Shown: positions 27,244 through 38,402 of the stretch, piece by piece | Position numbering within the stretch: the first letter of the stretch is position 1 | Layout: each line of letters starts with the position of its first letter | Assembly: GCF_035917975.1 (NCBI RefSeq) | Contig: NZ_CP109130.1 | Span: 7,564,001-7,628,000 of the forward strand | Source of the DNA: Streptosporangium sp. NBC_01756 | Lineage (GTDB): Bacteria > Actinomycetota > Actinomycetes > Streptosporangiales > Streptosporangiaceae | DNA length: 64,000 bases | Direction: 5' to 3' | The notes under the pieces: model-generated | Told to the model about the DNA's origin: nothing | What the model saw: the letters and a program-made list of their open reading frames with translations, nothing else | Database searches by the model: none | Position numbers and translations under genes: made by a program

Positions 27244-28176
27244 ATGCGACTGGGCGTTCTTGACATTGGTTCCAATACGGTGCACCTCCTGGTGATGGAC
27301 GCTCACAGAGGAGCCCGGCCCCTGCCCGCGTACTCCCACAAGGAGGAGCTGAGGCTCTCCGAGCACATGGAGGAGGGCAACCGGCTCTCCGAGCGGGGGG
27401 CCACCCGGTTGCGGGAGTTCGTCGAGGAGGCCCAGCGGCTCGCCGAGGACAAGGGCGTCGAGGATCTGATGGCCTTCGCCACCTCGGCCGTCAGGGAGGC
27501 CGTCAACGGCGTGGAGGTGCTCGGCCGGATCAGGGCCGGGACCGGGGTGGACATCGAGGTGCTGTCCGGCCAGGACGAGGCGAGACTGACCTTCCTGGCC
27601 GTGCGGCGGTGGTTCGGATGGTCGTCGGGACGGCTGCTGGTGCTCGACATCGGCGGGGGATCGCTGGAGATCGCGTCGGGCATCGACGAGCAGCCGGACG
27701 TGGCGGTGTCGCTGCCGCTGGGGGCCGGGCGGCTCACCCGCAACTGGTTCACCGCCGACCCGCCCACGGCCGACCAGGCGCGGGCCCTGCGCAAGCACGT
27801 ACGGGCGGAGATCGCCCGCACGGTGGGCGAGGTGACCCGGTACGGCCGGGCCACCCATGCGGTGGCGACGTCCAAGACCTTCCGGCAGCTCGCGAGGATC
27901 GCCGGGGCGGCGCCCTCGCACGAAGGGCCCGAGGTCCGCCGGGTGCTCCGGCACGCCGATCTGGTCGGATGGACGGACCGGCTGGTCAAAATGGGTGCGC
28001 GAGAGCGTGCCGGACTGCCTGGGGTGTCGGACGGGCGGGCGCCGCAGCTGCCGGCCGGAGCCATCGTCGCGGACGCCACGATGGACCTGTTCGGCGTGGG
28101 GGAGCTGGAGGTGTGCCCGTGGGCGCTGCGTGAGGGCGTCATCCTGCGCCGGCTGGACGCGATGCCGGAGGGTTGA
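27244..28176 (+). CDS. ppx: Ppx/GppA exopolyphosphatase family protein
   Basis: 310 residues with the sugar-kinase/HSP70-fold signatures of Ppx/GppA. Phosphate-1 motif [17 protein letters not shown] sits at residues 3-19, [12 protein letters not shown] near 78 is the second conserved block, and [16 protein letters not shown] near 132 is phosphate-2. The length is that of the short, single-module actinobacterial Ppx proteins without the C-terminal HD domain. It would hydrolyse polyphosphate or (p)ppGpp-type substrates in the cytosol. The ribosome site is weak. The gene is 38 bases ahead of the DUF1206 gene in the same direction. Confidence 0.9.
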   Translation: MRLGVLDIGSNTVHLLVMDAHRGARPLPAYSHKEELRLSEHMEEGNRLSERGATRLREFVEEAQRLAEDKGVEDLMAFATSAVREAVNGVEVLGRIRAGTGVDIEVLSGQDEARLTFLAVRRWFGWSSGRLLVLDIGGGSLEIASGIDEQPDVAVSLPLGAGRLTRNWFTADPPTADQARALRKHVRAEIARTVGEVTRYGRATHAVATSKTFRQLARIAGAAPSHEGPEVRRVLRHADLVGWTDRLVKMGARERAGLPGVSDGRAPQLPAGAIVADATMDLFGVGELEVCPWALREGVILRRLDAMPEG

Positions 28177-28213
28177 GGTTTGCCGGGCCTTTACCCGGTA
28201 AGAGCGCAACAGT

Positions 28214-29026
28214 ATGAACAGCGCTCAGGTGGAAGGCGCCGCACACAGAGCGGCGAACAGTCAGACGTTGGACAGGCTGGCCCGGCTCGGTCTGGCCTGT
28301 CGTGGCGTCCTCTACGGGCTGATCGGTTTCCTGGCCCTGCAGATCGCCTTCGGCGGCGGGAGCGGAGGCAAGGAGGCCGACAAGACCGGCGCGGTCGAGA
28401 TGGTGGCCGAGCAGCCGTTCGGCACGGTGCTGCTCTGGCTGATGGTCGTCGGTTTCGTCGCGCTGACCCTCTGGCAGCTCTCCGAGGCCATCATCGGCCG
28501 CGGGCAGACCAAGAAGCGGGTCGAGGCGGCGGCGCACGCGGTCGTCTACGGGCTGATCGTGGCGACGCTGCTCAGCCTGCTGCTGAGGGGCGACGCGGGA
28601 AGCTCGACCGACAAGAGCTCCAAGGACATCACCGCGATGGTGATGGACCTGCCCGGCGGGCAGATCATCGTGGGCCTGATCGGGCTCGGCGTGATCGCCC
28701 TGGGGGCCTACTGGATCCACAAGGGCTGGAAGAAGAAGTTCCTGGAGGACCTGCGCACCGGGGAGATGTCGCCGCAGGCACGCCGGCTCGCCGAGAAGCT
28801 CGGCATGGCGGGGTATCTCGCCCGTGGCGTGATCGCCGCCGTCGCCGGGGTCTTCGTCATCCAGGCGGCCCTCACCTACGACCCCGACAAGGCCAAGGGC
28901 ATCGACTCGACGCTGCGAGCGCTGGCCGACACCCCGGCCGGGCCGTGGCTCCTCGGGATCGTCGCCATCGGCCTGCTGCTGTTCGCGGGCTACTGTTTCT
29001 TCCAGGCGCGCTGGCACCGGCTGTGA
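28214..29026 (+). CDS. DUF1206 membrane protein
   Basis: 270 residues built from three related blocks, each a pair of hydrophobic helices introduced by an Arg-Gly motif (LARLGLACRGVLYGLIGFLA near 23; VEAAAHAVVYGLIVATLLSL near 105; LGMAGYLARGVIAAVAGVFV near 197). This is the DUF1206 pattern of six transmembrane helices. The family is widespread in actinobacteria and its function is not known. A charged loop (about 165-185) separates the second and third blocks. It probably shares a transcript with ppx and ends before a hairpin at 29050. Confidence 0.9.
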   Translation: MNSAQVEGAAHRAANSQTLDRLARLGLACRGVLYGLIGFLALQIAFGGGSGGKEADKTGAVEMVAEQPFGTVLLWLMVVGFVALTLWQLSEAIIGRGQTKKRVEAAAHAVVYGLIVATLLSLLLRGDAGSSTDKSSKDITAMVMDLPGGQIIVGLIGLGVIALGAYWIHKGWKKKFLEDLRTGEMSPQARRLAEKLGMAGYLARGVIAAVAGVFVIQAALTYDPDKAKGIDSTLRALADTPAGPWLLGIVAIGLLLFAGYCFFQARWHRL

Positions 29027-29049
29027 CAGATCGCGGCGCGCGGGACGAG

Positions 29050-29077
29050 AGGGGCGGACACGCAGGTGGCCGCCCCT
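29050..29077 (+). terminator. Terminator hairpin after the DUF1206 gene
   Basis: AGGGGCGG at 29050-29057 pairs with CCGCCCCT at 29070-29077 across a 12-base loop, 24 bases after the DUF1206 stop. It separates that gene from the ATPase gene starting at 29192. Confidence 0.65.
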
Positions 29078-29191
29078 TCGGCAAGCCTCTCCTGACTATC
29101 CGGTAAGTGATCCCATTAGCACTTTTCCGAGACATCTACCTTCTCGAGCCCCGCGTCCTTCCAAGGGCGCGGACAGCATCGGAGGGGCCAG

Positions 29192-29632
29192 ATGGACTCA
29201 ACGGAGTACGACGGCAGCGAATGGGTTCTCCGCTTGGCGGGCTCTCCCGACCAGGTGGCCCGAGCCCGCAGGCTGGTCACGATGACGCTGGGCCGTGACC
29301 ATCCCCTCCACGACGACTGCGTGCTGCTGACCAGCGAGATCGCCACGAACGCGGTGCTCCACTCCCGGTCGGGGGATGGCGGGCTGTTCACCGTCACGGT
29401 GACCTGCTCGGCGGAGGCCGTCCGGGTCTGCGTTCAGGACGAGGGCTCGTCGAGCGCCCCCTGCGTCTGCCGCGCCTCGGCGGACGCCACCGGGGGCCGG
29501 GGGCTTCCCCTGCTGGAGGCGCTGGCGCACCGCTGGGGCCTGGTCCGGCAGGCGGGGGCCAACCGGGTCTGGTTCGAGCTCGTGCTGACCCCGGCCACGG
29601 TGCCGATGAGCCGGCTGGCCGGTGCCAGATGA
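29192..29632 (+). CDS. RsbW-like histidine-kinase-type ATP-binding protein
   Basis: 146 residues of the HATPase_c_2 class. The N-box TSEIATNAVLHSRS is near residue 48, the G1 region VCVQDEGSS near 84, and GGRGLPLLEALAHRWGLV near 102. Such proteins are stand-alone anti-sigma or antibiotic-regulator kinases found in many copies in actinomycetes. GGAGGGG precedes the ATG. An insert with two cysteines (SAPCVCRAS) near 90 is unusual and might be redox-sensitive. No anti-anti-sigma or sigma factor gene is adjacent, so the partner is unknown. Confidence 0.9.
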   Translation: MDSTEYDGSEWVLRLAGSPDQVARARRLVTMTLGRDHPLHDDCVLLTSEIATNAVLHSRSGDGGLFTVTVTCSAEAVRVCVQDEGSSSAPCVCRASADATGGRGLPLLEALAHRWGLVRQAGANRVWFELVLTPATVPMSRLAGAR

Positions 29633-29676
29633 GGCCGGGCGCCGGCGGAGAGCGGGGCGCCGACGGCTCAGTGGGC

Positions 29677-30654
29677 TCAGAGGGGCAGCCGGCACAGGCC
29701 TTCGGCGAGGGCTCTGGTGGTGAGCCGGGTCCTGCTCTCGCAGCCGAGCTTGGCGAAGATGTGCTCAAGGTGGGTGGTGACCGTGCGGACGCTCAGCACC
29801 AGGGCGGCCGCGATCTGCGGATTGGAGTCGCCGAGCGCGACCCGGGTGATCACCTCGACCTCCCGGCCGGTCAGATCGTACGGCGGGGCGCACGGACGCT
29901 CGGCGATCACCGCGCCCTGGATGGCGCCGTGCGGCCCGACCCCGGCGCGTAGCAGCCGCACCTCCCGCCACTGCCCGGTCCCGTCGAGCCAGAGGCCGCG
30001 CCGGTTCAACTCGCGGGAGTCGATGAACTCCCTGGCCAGTTCGGCCATGCGCGGTTCGGCGGCGACGGCGGCGGAGGCCGGGGTGCCGGTGACGTCCCGG
30101 CGGGTGCCGGACCGGTCGAAGGCCGCCGCGTGGAAACCCGGCGGGGTGCCCACGGAGTCGACCACGCAGCGGCTCAGGTCGGTGACATGCGCCAGGGTGG
30201 GGGAGACGGCGCTGATCATCGTGCTGGCCTCGGCGGAGAAGGCGCCGGGATCGCGGGAGTTCAGGTGGAGCAGGCCGGTGTAGCGGCCCTCGGTGAGGAA
30301 GAGGGGGGTGGTCAGCCCGGCCCGCCAGCCGTACGGCTCCAGATGGCGCCGGAAGTAGCGTTCGGTGCCCGGGACGCCCATGGGCAGCGGCACGCGGGAG
30401 TCCATCGCCCGGCGGTAGGGGTCGAGCCGGACATACTCCTCGGCGGCGTCGCCGTCCACCCGCGTGTAGCCGTCGGAGACCAGGCTGCGGTGCCGCCCCG
30501 TCACCGGGTCGTAGGCGACGAACTCGTAGGCCTCCAGTGCGATGACCTCGCGCAGGGCGCGCATCGCGCCGGGTATGCCGCGACGTCCGGCAACCTGGAA
30601 CCCCACCTCGGCGAAAGCATGGAGGTGGCGCGGGCTCAGGGTGATCTGGTCCAT
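29677..30654 (-). CDS. LuxR-family regulator with GAF-like sensor domain
   Basis: 325 residues. The first 180 residues form a GAF/autoinducer-like sensor domain (EAYEFVAYDPVTGRHRSLVS, then YRRAMDSRVPLPMGVPGTER). Residues about 255-318 are a LuxR helix-turn-helix (DLTGREVEVITRVALGDSNP, then SVRTVTTHLEHIFAKLGCES). ATG 30654 is preferred over 30690 because GGAGGAG lies just ahead of it. It is divergent from the peptide-type ABC transporter operon, which it may control; no obvious operator was identified in the 118-base gap. Confidence 0.88.
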   Translation of the reverse strand: MDQITLSPRHLHAFAEVGFQVAGRRGIPGAMRALREVIALEAYEFVAYDPVTGRHRSLVSDGYTRVDGDAAEEYVRLDPYRRAMDSRVPLPMGVPGTERYFRRHLEPYGWRAGLTTPLFLTEGRYTGLLHLNSRDPGAFSAEASTMISAVSPTLAHVTDLSRCVVDSVGTPPGFHAAAFDRSGTRRDVTGTPASAAVAAEPRMAELAREFIDSRELNRRGLWLDGTGQWREVRLLRAGVGPHGAIQGAVIAERPCAPPYDLTGREVEVITRVALGDSNPQIAAALVLSVRTVTTHLEHIFAKLGCESRTRLTTRALAEGLCRLPL

Positions 30655-30772
30655 GGTCTCCTCCGTGCACAGCGTGTCCCAAGGTACCAAAGATAGGGAA
30701 TACGTAAATTATCCGATGCACCCGGCCCATAACCGTCTTTACCCTCTCCCGCAATACCCCCTGGGAGGAACA

Positions 30773-32386
30773 GTGACGGTCTTGACGAGGACACGAGGCT
30801 CTGCCGTCCTCCTGGCGACGATGCTCGCCGTGAGTGCGTGCGGCGGATCGCCGGCACCGGACACCGGAGGTCAGCAGAGTGCGAAGGAGTTCTCCGTCGC
30901 GCTGACAGAGCCGGACCACCTGACCCCCGGCAACACCTCCAGCAACTACTCGATCACCGTGCTGCAGGCGCTGTTCGACACCCTGGTCGTCATCGACCCG
31001 AAGGGGCAGCCGCAGATGCGTGCCGCCGAGTCGGTGACCAGCGATGACCAGAAGGTCTGGACGATCAAGATCAAGCCGGGGCAGAAGTTCCACAACGGCG
31101 AACCGGTGACCGCCGGGAGCTTCGCCGACGCGTGGAACGCCGCGGCCTACGGTCCCAACGCGTGGACCAACAACTACTACTTCGAGAACGTCGAGGGCTT
31201 CGACGAGCTGAACCCCGAGGCCCCCGAGGGCTCGGACACCGCGCCCAAGCCCAAGACGGACAAGCTGAGCGGGTTGAAGGTCGTCGACGACACCACCCTT
31301 CAGGTGACCCTGAGCGCGCCGTTCAGCCAGTTCCCGATCACGCTGGCCTACACCGGCTTCGCCCCCATGCCGAAGGCGGCCTTCACCGACCTGGCGGCCT
31401 ACGACGTCAAGCCGATCGGCAACGGCCCCTTCGCCCTGGACGGCGAGTGGGTGCGCAACCGGCAGATCAAGCTGAAGAAGTTCGACGGCTACGCCGGGCC
31501 CCGCCCCGCCAAGTCCGCCGCGGTCAACTTCAAGATCTACGAGAGCCGGGACACCGCCTACGTGGACCTGCGGGCCAGCAAGGTGGACCTGATCCAGGCG
31601 ATCCCGCCGGCGAGCGCCGGAGAGGCGAAGCGACTGCTCGGCGACCGGTTCGTGGCCACCCCGAGCGGGACCATGGACTACCTGGGCTTCCCGAACTTCG
31701 ACAAGCGCTTCCAGAACGCCGACCTGCGCAAGGCCATCTCGATGGCCATCGACCGGCAGGCGATCGTGGACGCGGTCTTCAACGGCACCTTCAAGCCGAT
31801 GAGCTCGCTGGTCGCGCCGCTCGTGCCGGGCTACCGGGAGAACGCCTGCGGCGAGACGTGCGTCTTCGACAAGGCGAAGGCCAAGGCGCTGTTCGACAAG
31901 GCCGGCGGCTTCAGCGGCACGATGAACCTCTACTTCTCCAACGCCGACCCCAGCTACGAGCAGTGGATGACCGCGGTGGCCAACCAGCTCAAGGACAACC
32001 TCGGGATCACCGACATCCAGTTCCGCAAGATCCCGGCGGCCGACTACCTGTCCACGCTGCGCGAGCACAAGCAGGACGGGCCGTACCGCAACAACTGGGT
32101 GATGGACTACCCGAGCCCGCAGAACTACCTGGAGACGATGTGGGGCGAGGGTAACCGGATGGGCTGGAAGAACAAGGAGTTCAACGACCTGATCGACCAG
32201 GCCAACTCGGCCGCCACCATGGAGGCCAGCATCCCGCTCTACCAGAAGGCCGAGGACATCGCGCTCAGCGAGATGCCGATGATCCCGCTGTGGAACTGGC
32301 AGGACCAGGGGGGCTACTCCGACAAGATCAGCGGTGTCCAGATCGACGCCTACAGCCCGAACCTCGACACGATCACGGTGAAGTAA
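30773..32386 (+). CDS. Peptide/nickel-type ABC transporter substrate-binding lipoprotein
   Basis: 537 residues of the family-5 solute-binding proteins (DppA/OppA type). A lipoprotein signal ends in VSAC with the modified cysteine at residue 23. Family features include KVWTIKIKPGQKFHNGEPVT near 93, LRKAISMAIDRQAIVDAVFN near 316, and YPSPQNYLETMWG near 446. It would bind oligopeptides or similar ligands outside the membrane. The GTG start is set by GGGAGGAACA. It is followed by two permease genes but no ATPase genes. Confidence 0.93.
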   Translation: MTVLTRTRGSAVLLATMLAVSACGGSPAPDTGGQQSAKEFSVALTEPDHLTPGNTSSNYSITVLQALFDTLVVIDPKGQPQMRAAESVTSDDQKVWTIKIKPGQKFHNGEPVTAGSFADAWNAAAYGPNAWTNNYYFENVEGFDELNPEAPEGSDTAPKPKTDKLSGLKVVDDTTLQVTLSAPFSQFPITLAYTGFAPMPKAAFTDLAAYDVKPIGNGPFALDGEWVRNRQIKLKKFDGYAGPRPAKSAAVNFKIYESRDTAYVDLRASKVDLIQAIPPASAGEAKRLLGDRFVATPSGTMDYLGFPNFDKRFQNADLRKAISMAIDRQAIVDAVFNGTFKPMSSLVAPLVPGYRENACGETCVFDKAKAKALFDKAGGFSGTMNLYFSNADPSYEQWMTAVANQLKDNLGITDIQFRKIPAADYLSTLREHKQDGPYRNNWVMDYPSPQNYLETMWGEGNRMGWKNKEFNDLIDQANSAATMEASIPLYQKAEDIALSEMPMIPLWNWQDQGGYSDKISGVQIDAYSPNLDTITVK

Positions 32387-32406
32387 TTGATCCACGAGGC
32401 GCAGGT

Positions 32407-32433
32407 GACCCCGGAGCGCGCCGCTCCGGGGTC
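32407..32433 (+). terminator. Intra-operon hairpin between binding protein and permease genes
   Basis: GACCCCGGAGCG (32407-32418) pairs perfectly with 32422-32433 around a 3-base CGC loop, 20 bases after the binding-protein stop. In this position it probably attenuates read-through or protects the upstream mRNA, so that the binding protein is made in excess over the permeases. Confidence 0.75.
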
Positions 32434-32450
32434 TCCCCGTGAGGCGGGGA
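32434..32450 (+). promoter_or_regulatory. Second hairpin overlapping the permease ribosome site
   Basis: TCCCCG (32434-32439) pairs with CGGGGA (32445-32450). The 3' arm includes the purine-rich GAGGCGGGGA that should serve as ribosome site for GTG 32452, so the structure could limit translation of the first permease. Confidence 0.5.
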
Positions 32451-32451
32451 C

Positions 32452-33375
32452 GTGAGATACGCGCTCCACCGGCTGCTCCAGGCCGTCCCGGTCTTCTTCG
32501 TCACCACGTTCCTGATCTACGCGATGGTCTTCGCCCTGCCCGGTGACCCGATCCTGGCCCTGGCCGGGGACAAGCCCCTGCCCGACGAGGTCCTGTACAC
32601 GCTCCGGGAGCGCTACAACCTCAACGACCCCCTGCTCGTCCAGTACGGCCTCTACATGCTGCACGCCGTCCAGGGGGACCTGGGGCAGACCTTCACCGGA
32701 CAGCCGGTCAGTGAGCTGCTCCAGGGGCGCTGGGGCGTCACCGCCCAGCTCGCCGTCACCGCCTGGATCTTCGAGCTCGTGGTGGGCATAGGCCTCGGCG
32801 TGATCGCGGGACTGCGCCGGGGCGGGATCACCGACACGGCGGTGCTGGCCGGGACCACCTTCGTCATCGCGGTCCCGGTCTTCGTCATCGGCTACACCGC
32901 GCAGATCATGCTCGGCCTGAACCTCTCGCTGTTCCCGACCGCGGGCGTGGACGAGGGGTGGCCGGTCAGCTACCTGCTGCCCGGCATGGTGCTCGGCTCG
33001 TTCGGCCTGGCGTACGTGGCCCGGCTGACCCGCACCAGTCTCATCGAGAACATGCGGGCCGACTACGTCCGTACGGCACGCGCCAAGGGACTGCGCCGAA
33101 GACGGGTGATCGGCCGGCACGCGCTGCGCAACTCGCTGATCCCGGTGGTCACCTTCCTCGGCGTGGACTTCGGCAACCTCATGGCCGGCGCGGTCGTCAC
33201 CGAGGGCATCTTCAACCTGCCGGGCATCGGCCAGCAGGTCTTCCAGTCCATCCAGCTTCAGGAAGGGCCCGTCGTCGTGGGCATCGTCACCGTGCTCGTG
33301 ATGATCTTCATCCTGGTCAACCTGCTCGTCGACCTCCTGTACGGCGTGCTCGACCCGAGGATCCGCCGTGGTTGA
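32452..33375 (+). CDS. Peptide-type ABC transporter permease (DppB-like)
   Basis: 307 residues with an N-terminal helix (LLQAVPVFFVTTFLIYAMVF), a periplasmic loop with NLNDPLLVQYGLYML, and five further helices. The cytoplasmic EAA loop reads RADYVRTARAKGLRRRRVIG near 202, the coupling segment that would contact an ATPase. ALRNSLIPVVTFLGVDFGNL and GAVVTEGIFNLPGIGQ are hallmarks of the DppB/OppB family. The GTG start sits behind a hairpin. The stop overlaps the next permease by 8 bases. Confidence 0.93.
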   Translation: MRYALHRLLQAVPVFFVTTFLIYAMVFALPGDPILALAGDKPLPDEVLYTLRERYNLNDPLLVQYGLYMLHAVQGDLGQTFTGQPVSELLQGRWGVTAQLAVTAWIFELVVGIGLGVIAGLRRGGITDTAVLAGTTFVIAVPVFVIGYTAQIMLGLNLSLFPTAGVDEGWPVSYLLPGMVLGSFGLAYVARLTRTSLIENMRADYVRTARAKGLRRRRVIGRHALRNSLIPVVTFLGVDFGNLMAGAVVTEGIFNLPGIGQQVFQSIQLQEGPVVVGIVTVLVMIFILVNLLVDLLYGVLDPRIRRG

Positions 33376-34267
33376 GACGCAGGCCATAGAGGTCGGGCAG
33401 GCCGAGGCGGTCCAGACCCGGCCCGGGTCGCTGTGGTACGACGCCTGGCTGGAGCTCCGCCACCGGGTGATCTTCTGGGTCTCGATGGTCATCCTCGTGG
33501 TCGCCGTCGCGATGGCCCTGCTACCCGACCTGTTCACCCGCTTCGGCCCCAACGAGGGCTGCAACCTGCGGATGTCGAAGAAGGGGCCGGGCGGCGGCGC
33601 GGTGTTCGGCTACGACCTGCAGGGCTGCGAGTACTGGTCGCAGATCGTGCACGGCACCCGGGCCTCCGTCATGATCGGCATCGCGGTGACGGTCTTCGCC
33701 CTGCTCATCTCGATCGTGCTCGGCCTGCTCGCCGGCTACTACGGCGGCTGGCTGGACGTGGTCATCTCCCGCCTCACGGACGTGTTCTTCGGCATCCCGT
33801 TCGTCCTGGGCGCGACCGTGATCCTGGTCGCCTTCCCCGACCACGGCGTCTGGGCGATGACCCTGGTGCTGGTCGTGCTGGGCTGGACCACGATGACCCG
33901 CCTCATGCGCGCCCAGGTGATCGCGGTCCGCGACATGGACTTCGTGGCCGCCGCCCGGATGCTCGGGGCGAACGACCGGCGGATCATGTTCAAGCACATC
34001 CTGCCCAACTCGATCGCCCCGGTCTTCGTGGTGGCCATGCTCAACGTGGGCAACGTCATCGCGGGCGAGGCCACCCTCGACTACCTGGGGGTCGGCCTGC
34101 AGTATCCGGAGGTCTCCTGGGGGTTGCAGCTCAACATCGCCCAGACGTTCTTCTCCGAGTATCCCCACCTGCTGCTCTTCCCGTCGCTGTTCCTCACCGC
34201 GACGGTGCTCAGCTTCCTGCTCCTGGGCGACGTCGTCCGCGACGCCCTGGACCCCAAACTGCGCTGA
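33368..34267 (+). CDS. Peptide-type ABC transporter permease (DppC-like)
   Basis: 299 residues of the DppC/OppC family: an N-terminal cytoplasmic segment, a first helix (VIFWVSMVILVVAVAMALLP), a periplasmic domain with two cysteines (EGCNLRM and LQGCEYW), then five helices. The EAA loop DMDFVAAARMLGANDRRIMF near 192 and GEATLDYLGVGLQYPEVSWG near 237 are typical. It should pair with the DppB-like permease. The expected DppD/DppF ATPases are not encoded downstream; the next gene is convergent and unrelated. Confidence 0.93.
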   Translation: MVETQAIEVGQAEAVQTRPGSLWYDAWLELRHRVIFWVSMVILVVAVAMALLPDLFTRFGPNEGCNLRMSKKGPGGGAVFGYDLQGCEYWSQIVHGTRASVMIGIAVTVFALLISIVLGLLAGYYGGWLDVVISRLTDVFFGIPFVLGATVILVAFPDHGVWAMTLVLVVLGWTTMTRLMRAQVIAVRDMDFVAAARMLGANDRRIMFKHILPNSIAPVFVVAMLNVGNVIAGEATLDYLGVGLQYPEVSWGLQLNIAQTFFSEYPHLLLFPSLFLTATVLSFLLLGDVVRDALDPKLR

Positions 34268-34280
34268 GCCGGTCCCGGTT

Positions 34281-34349
34281 CCCGCAGGCCGGGATCCGGT
34301 CGTTCCCGTCCCCGTCCCCGCAGGCCGGGAGCGGGGACAGCCGGATCCC
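34281..34349. terminator. Repeat-containing bidirectional terminator region
   Basis: A 14-base direct repeat CCCGCAGGCCGGGA occurs at 34281-34294 and 34317-34330. Around the second copy a nested stem can form: GGGATCCGG (34291-34299) with CCGGATCCC (34341-34349), and inside it GTCCCCG (34314-34320) with CGGGGAC (34332-34338). It lies in the 106-base gap between the convergent permease and DUF2264 genes. Confidence 0.6.
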
Positions 34350-34373
34350 GCCCCGGTGCCGGCCGGAGCCCCG

Positions 34374-36185
34374 CTACCCGCGGAGCCCGGTGGCGGGGTC
34401 GCCGGGCAGCAGACCTGAGACGGTCTCCCAGCCGGGCGGCTCGGGCCACTCCGCGTCCGGCCGGCTCTCCGCCAGGCCCAGCACCGCGCAGGCCAGCCAG
34501 TGCTCACCCGGTCCGTGCTCGCCGGCCAGCGTGGGGATCACCGTGCGCGGGGCGAGCACGTTGGTGCCGGGCAGGGCCTGCACCAGCCGTCCGGCCCGCG
34601 TTCCCCGGAGGTCCTCGATCACGCACAGCCCCGAGGGAGAGTCGAAGCGGGCGTGGCCCGGCCCCTCGGCGGAGCGGTGCGCGGGCGCGTCGCGGTTCAC
34701 CGCGAAGGCACCCTCGGCGGAGTGGAGCCCGCGTTCCGACCGGATGCGGTGCACCCGGACGTGCCACGGAGGCCGGGCGATCAGCCAGGTCTCGATCTCC
34801 ACGTCCGGCCACGGCGTCCAGCGGCTGTGCAGCAGGCCGTCGTGCGCCGTGGAGTCCCGCGGCACCTCACAGGGCCGCCAGTGCGTCCCGTCGTCGCTCA
34901 CCGCGAGGGTGCTGTCGAACGCGCCCTGCTCAAGGCCCTGGGAGCCGCTCGGCACGCTGAACCCGAAGCGGGTCGAATAGGCGAACTTGGCGTACTTCGC
35001 CGCGCCGTGGCGTGCCCAGGTGTTGTGCTGCCGCGCGCTCAACATGACCACCTGCCGGCCCTCCTCGCACCGCATCAGTGCGACGCCCGCCTCCGGCTGG
35101 GTGCTGACCGGCGGGAGTTCGGGCATGGCCCGCTCCGGCTCCGCCCAGAACGGGTGTCCGGCGGGCACCGCCAGCGGCAGGAACGCCTTCATCGCCCAGT
35201 AGGGGGAGCCGGGGGCGTTGTACTGCTCGGTGAGCATGGGCTGGGCGTAGCCGTAGCCCAGGGTGAGCAGGCCCGCGGAGTCGCGGATCGGCCGCGCCAG
35301 CCACCAGCGCAGGTGCCGCGTCAGGTGGCCCCGCACCGTCCCCCACGGCAGGGCCTCGACGTCGGCGAAGGCGAGCGCGCCCCAGAACGCCCCCTGCGCG
35401 AAGCGGTACGTCAGGCTCCGGCCGAAGGGGACGGCGGCCCCGTCCGAGGCGAACCAGTGCTGGAAGTCGAGGGCGAAGGCCGCCGCCCGCTCGCGGAGAC
35501 GTTCGGCGCGGCCGGCGTCGCGGCCTCCGGCCAGGGCGGCGTAGATCAGGCCGTAGTAGTGCATCGCGAACGGGACGTAGTAGTCGCGCTGGGCGGTGGG
35601 ACCGTCGCTGTACCAGCCCCCGCCGAGCGCGAAGGACTCCAGGCGCTCCAGCCGGGCGGCGTTGGGCGCGGGGTCGAAGCCGACGCCGACACGGTCCAGG
35701 CCGAGCCCCACCAGGACGGGGAAGAAGTGCCAGTTGTTGTCGGCGGGCTCGACGGTGAGCGCGTGCCGCAGCCAGGCCGCCAGGTTGTCCCGTTCCCGCC
35801 CGCTCAACGGGTCCCACACGGCCTCGGGCGCGACGGCGAGCGCCAGGCCGATCGCGGCGGTCTCCACCAGTCGCTGGTCGACGTCGCGCACCGACCCCCA
35901 GAACTCCTCGTGCCGGGGGTCGGTGCCGGACGCCAGCCCCCGGCGCCACAGCTCCCAGTGCTCGAACGTCCCCCCGCCCGCGGCCAGCGGTGCCAGCCCC
36001 CACAGCGGCCGGGCGAACGCCTCAAGCTCGGCGGCCTCGTCGGGGTAGAGGGCGGCGTTGGTCCCGAGCCGCAGACGCGCGCGGCCGGGACTGAAGCGGG
36101 GTACCAGCGGATCGGTCAGCTCGCGTACGAGCCGGCTCATGTCCTCGCGGTCGTACGGCACGGCCGGCGTCCCCTTCTTGCGCAT
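34374..36185 (-). CDS. DUF2264 family protein
   Basis: 603 residues, full length for DUF2264. Typical blocks are TFEHWELWRRGLASGTDPRH near 73, TVEPADNNWHFFPVLVGLGL near 142, SDGPTAQRDYYVPFAMHYYG near 190 and AKYAKFAYSTRFGFSVPSGS near 396. The N-terminal two thirds should be an all-helical (alpha/alpha)6 barrel, followed by a beta-rich C-terminal domain, an architecture shared with several lyases and glycosidases. There is no signal peptide, so it acts on an imported product. It follows the GH35/42-like gene in the same operon, so it may cleave the same oligosaccharide. The start is 36185; GTG 36161 is an alternative. Confidence 0.88.
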   Translation of the reverse strand: MRKKGTPAVPYDREDMSRLVRELTDPLVPRFSPGRARLRLGTNAALYPDEAAELEAFARPLWGLAPLAAGGGTFEHWELWRRGLASGTDPRHEEFWGSVRDVDQRLVETAAIGLALAVAPEAVWDPLSGRERDNLAAWLRHALTVEPADNNWHFFPVLVGLGLDRVGVGFDPAPNAARLERLESFALGGGWYSDGPTAQRDYYVPFAMHYYGLIYAALAGGRDAGRAERLRERAAAFALDFQHWFASDGAAVPFGRSLTYRFAQGAFWGALAFADVEALPWGTVRGHLTRHLRWWLARPIRDSAGLLTLGYGYAQPMLTEQYNAPGSPYWAMKAFLPLAVPAGHPFWAEPERAMPELPPVSTQPEAGVALMRCEEGRQVVMLSARQHNTWARHGAAKYAKFAYSTRFGFSVPSGSQGLEQGAFDSTLAVSDDGTHWRPCEVPRDSTAHDGLLHSRWTPWPDVEIETWLIARPPWHVRVHRIRSERGLHSAEGAFAVNRDAPAHRSAEGPGHARFDSPSGLCVIEDLRGTRAGRLVQALPGTNVLAPRTVIPTLAGEHGPGEHWLACAVLGLAESRPDAEWPEPPGWETVSGLLPGDPATGLRG

Positions 36186-36225
36186 GCTTAGTCTTATCTC
36201 CGAAAAAACACCGGGTGTCCCGGTC

Positions 36226-38358
<2,133 letters not shown>

Positions 38359-38402
38359 GCGCACACTCCCGTTCCTTCGGTACGGCTCACGCCGTAAGGG
38401 GA

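Noticed and set aside
29765-32395. 876-codon minus-strand frame across the binding-protein gene
   Set aside because: The first part is antisense to the solute-binding protein and the last part is an out-of-frame reading of the LuxR gene; no domain fits.
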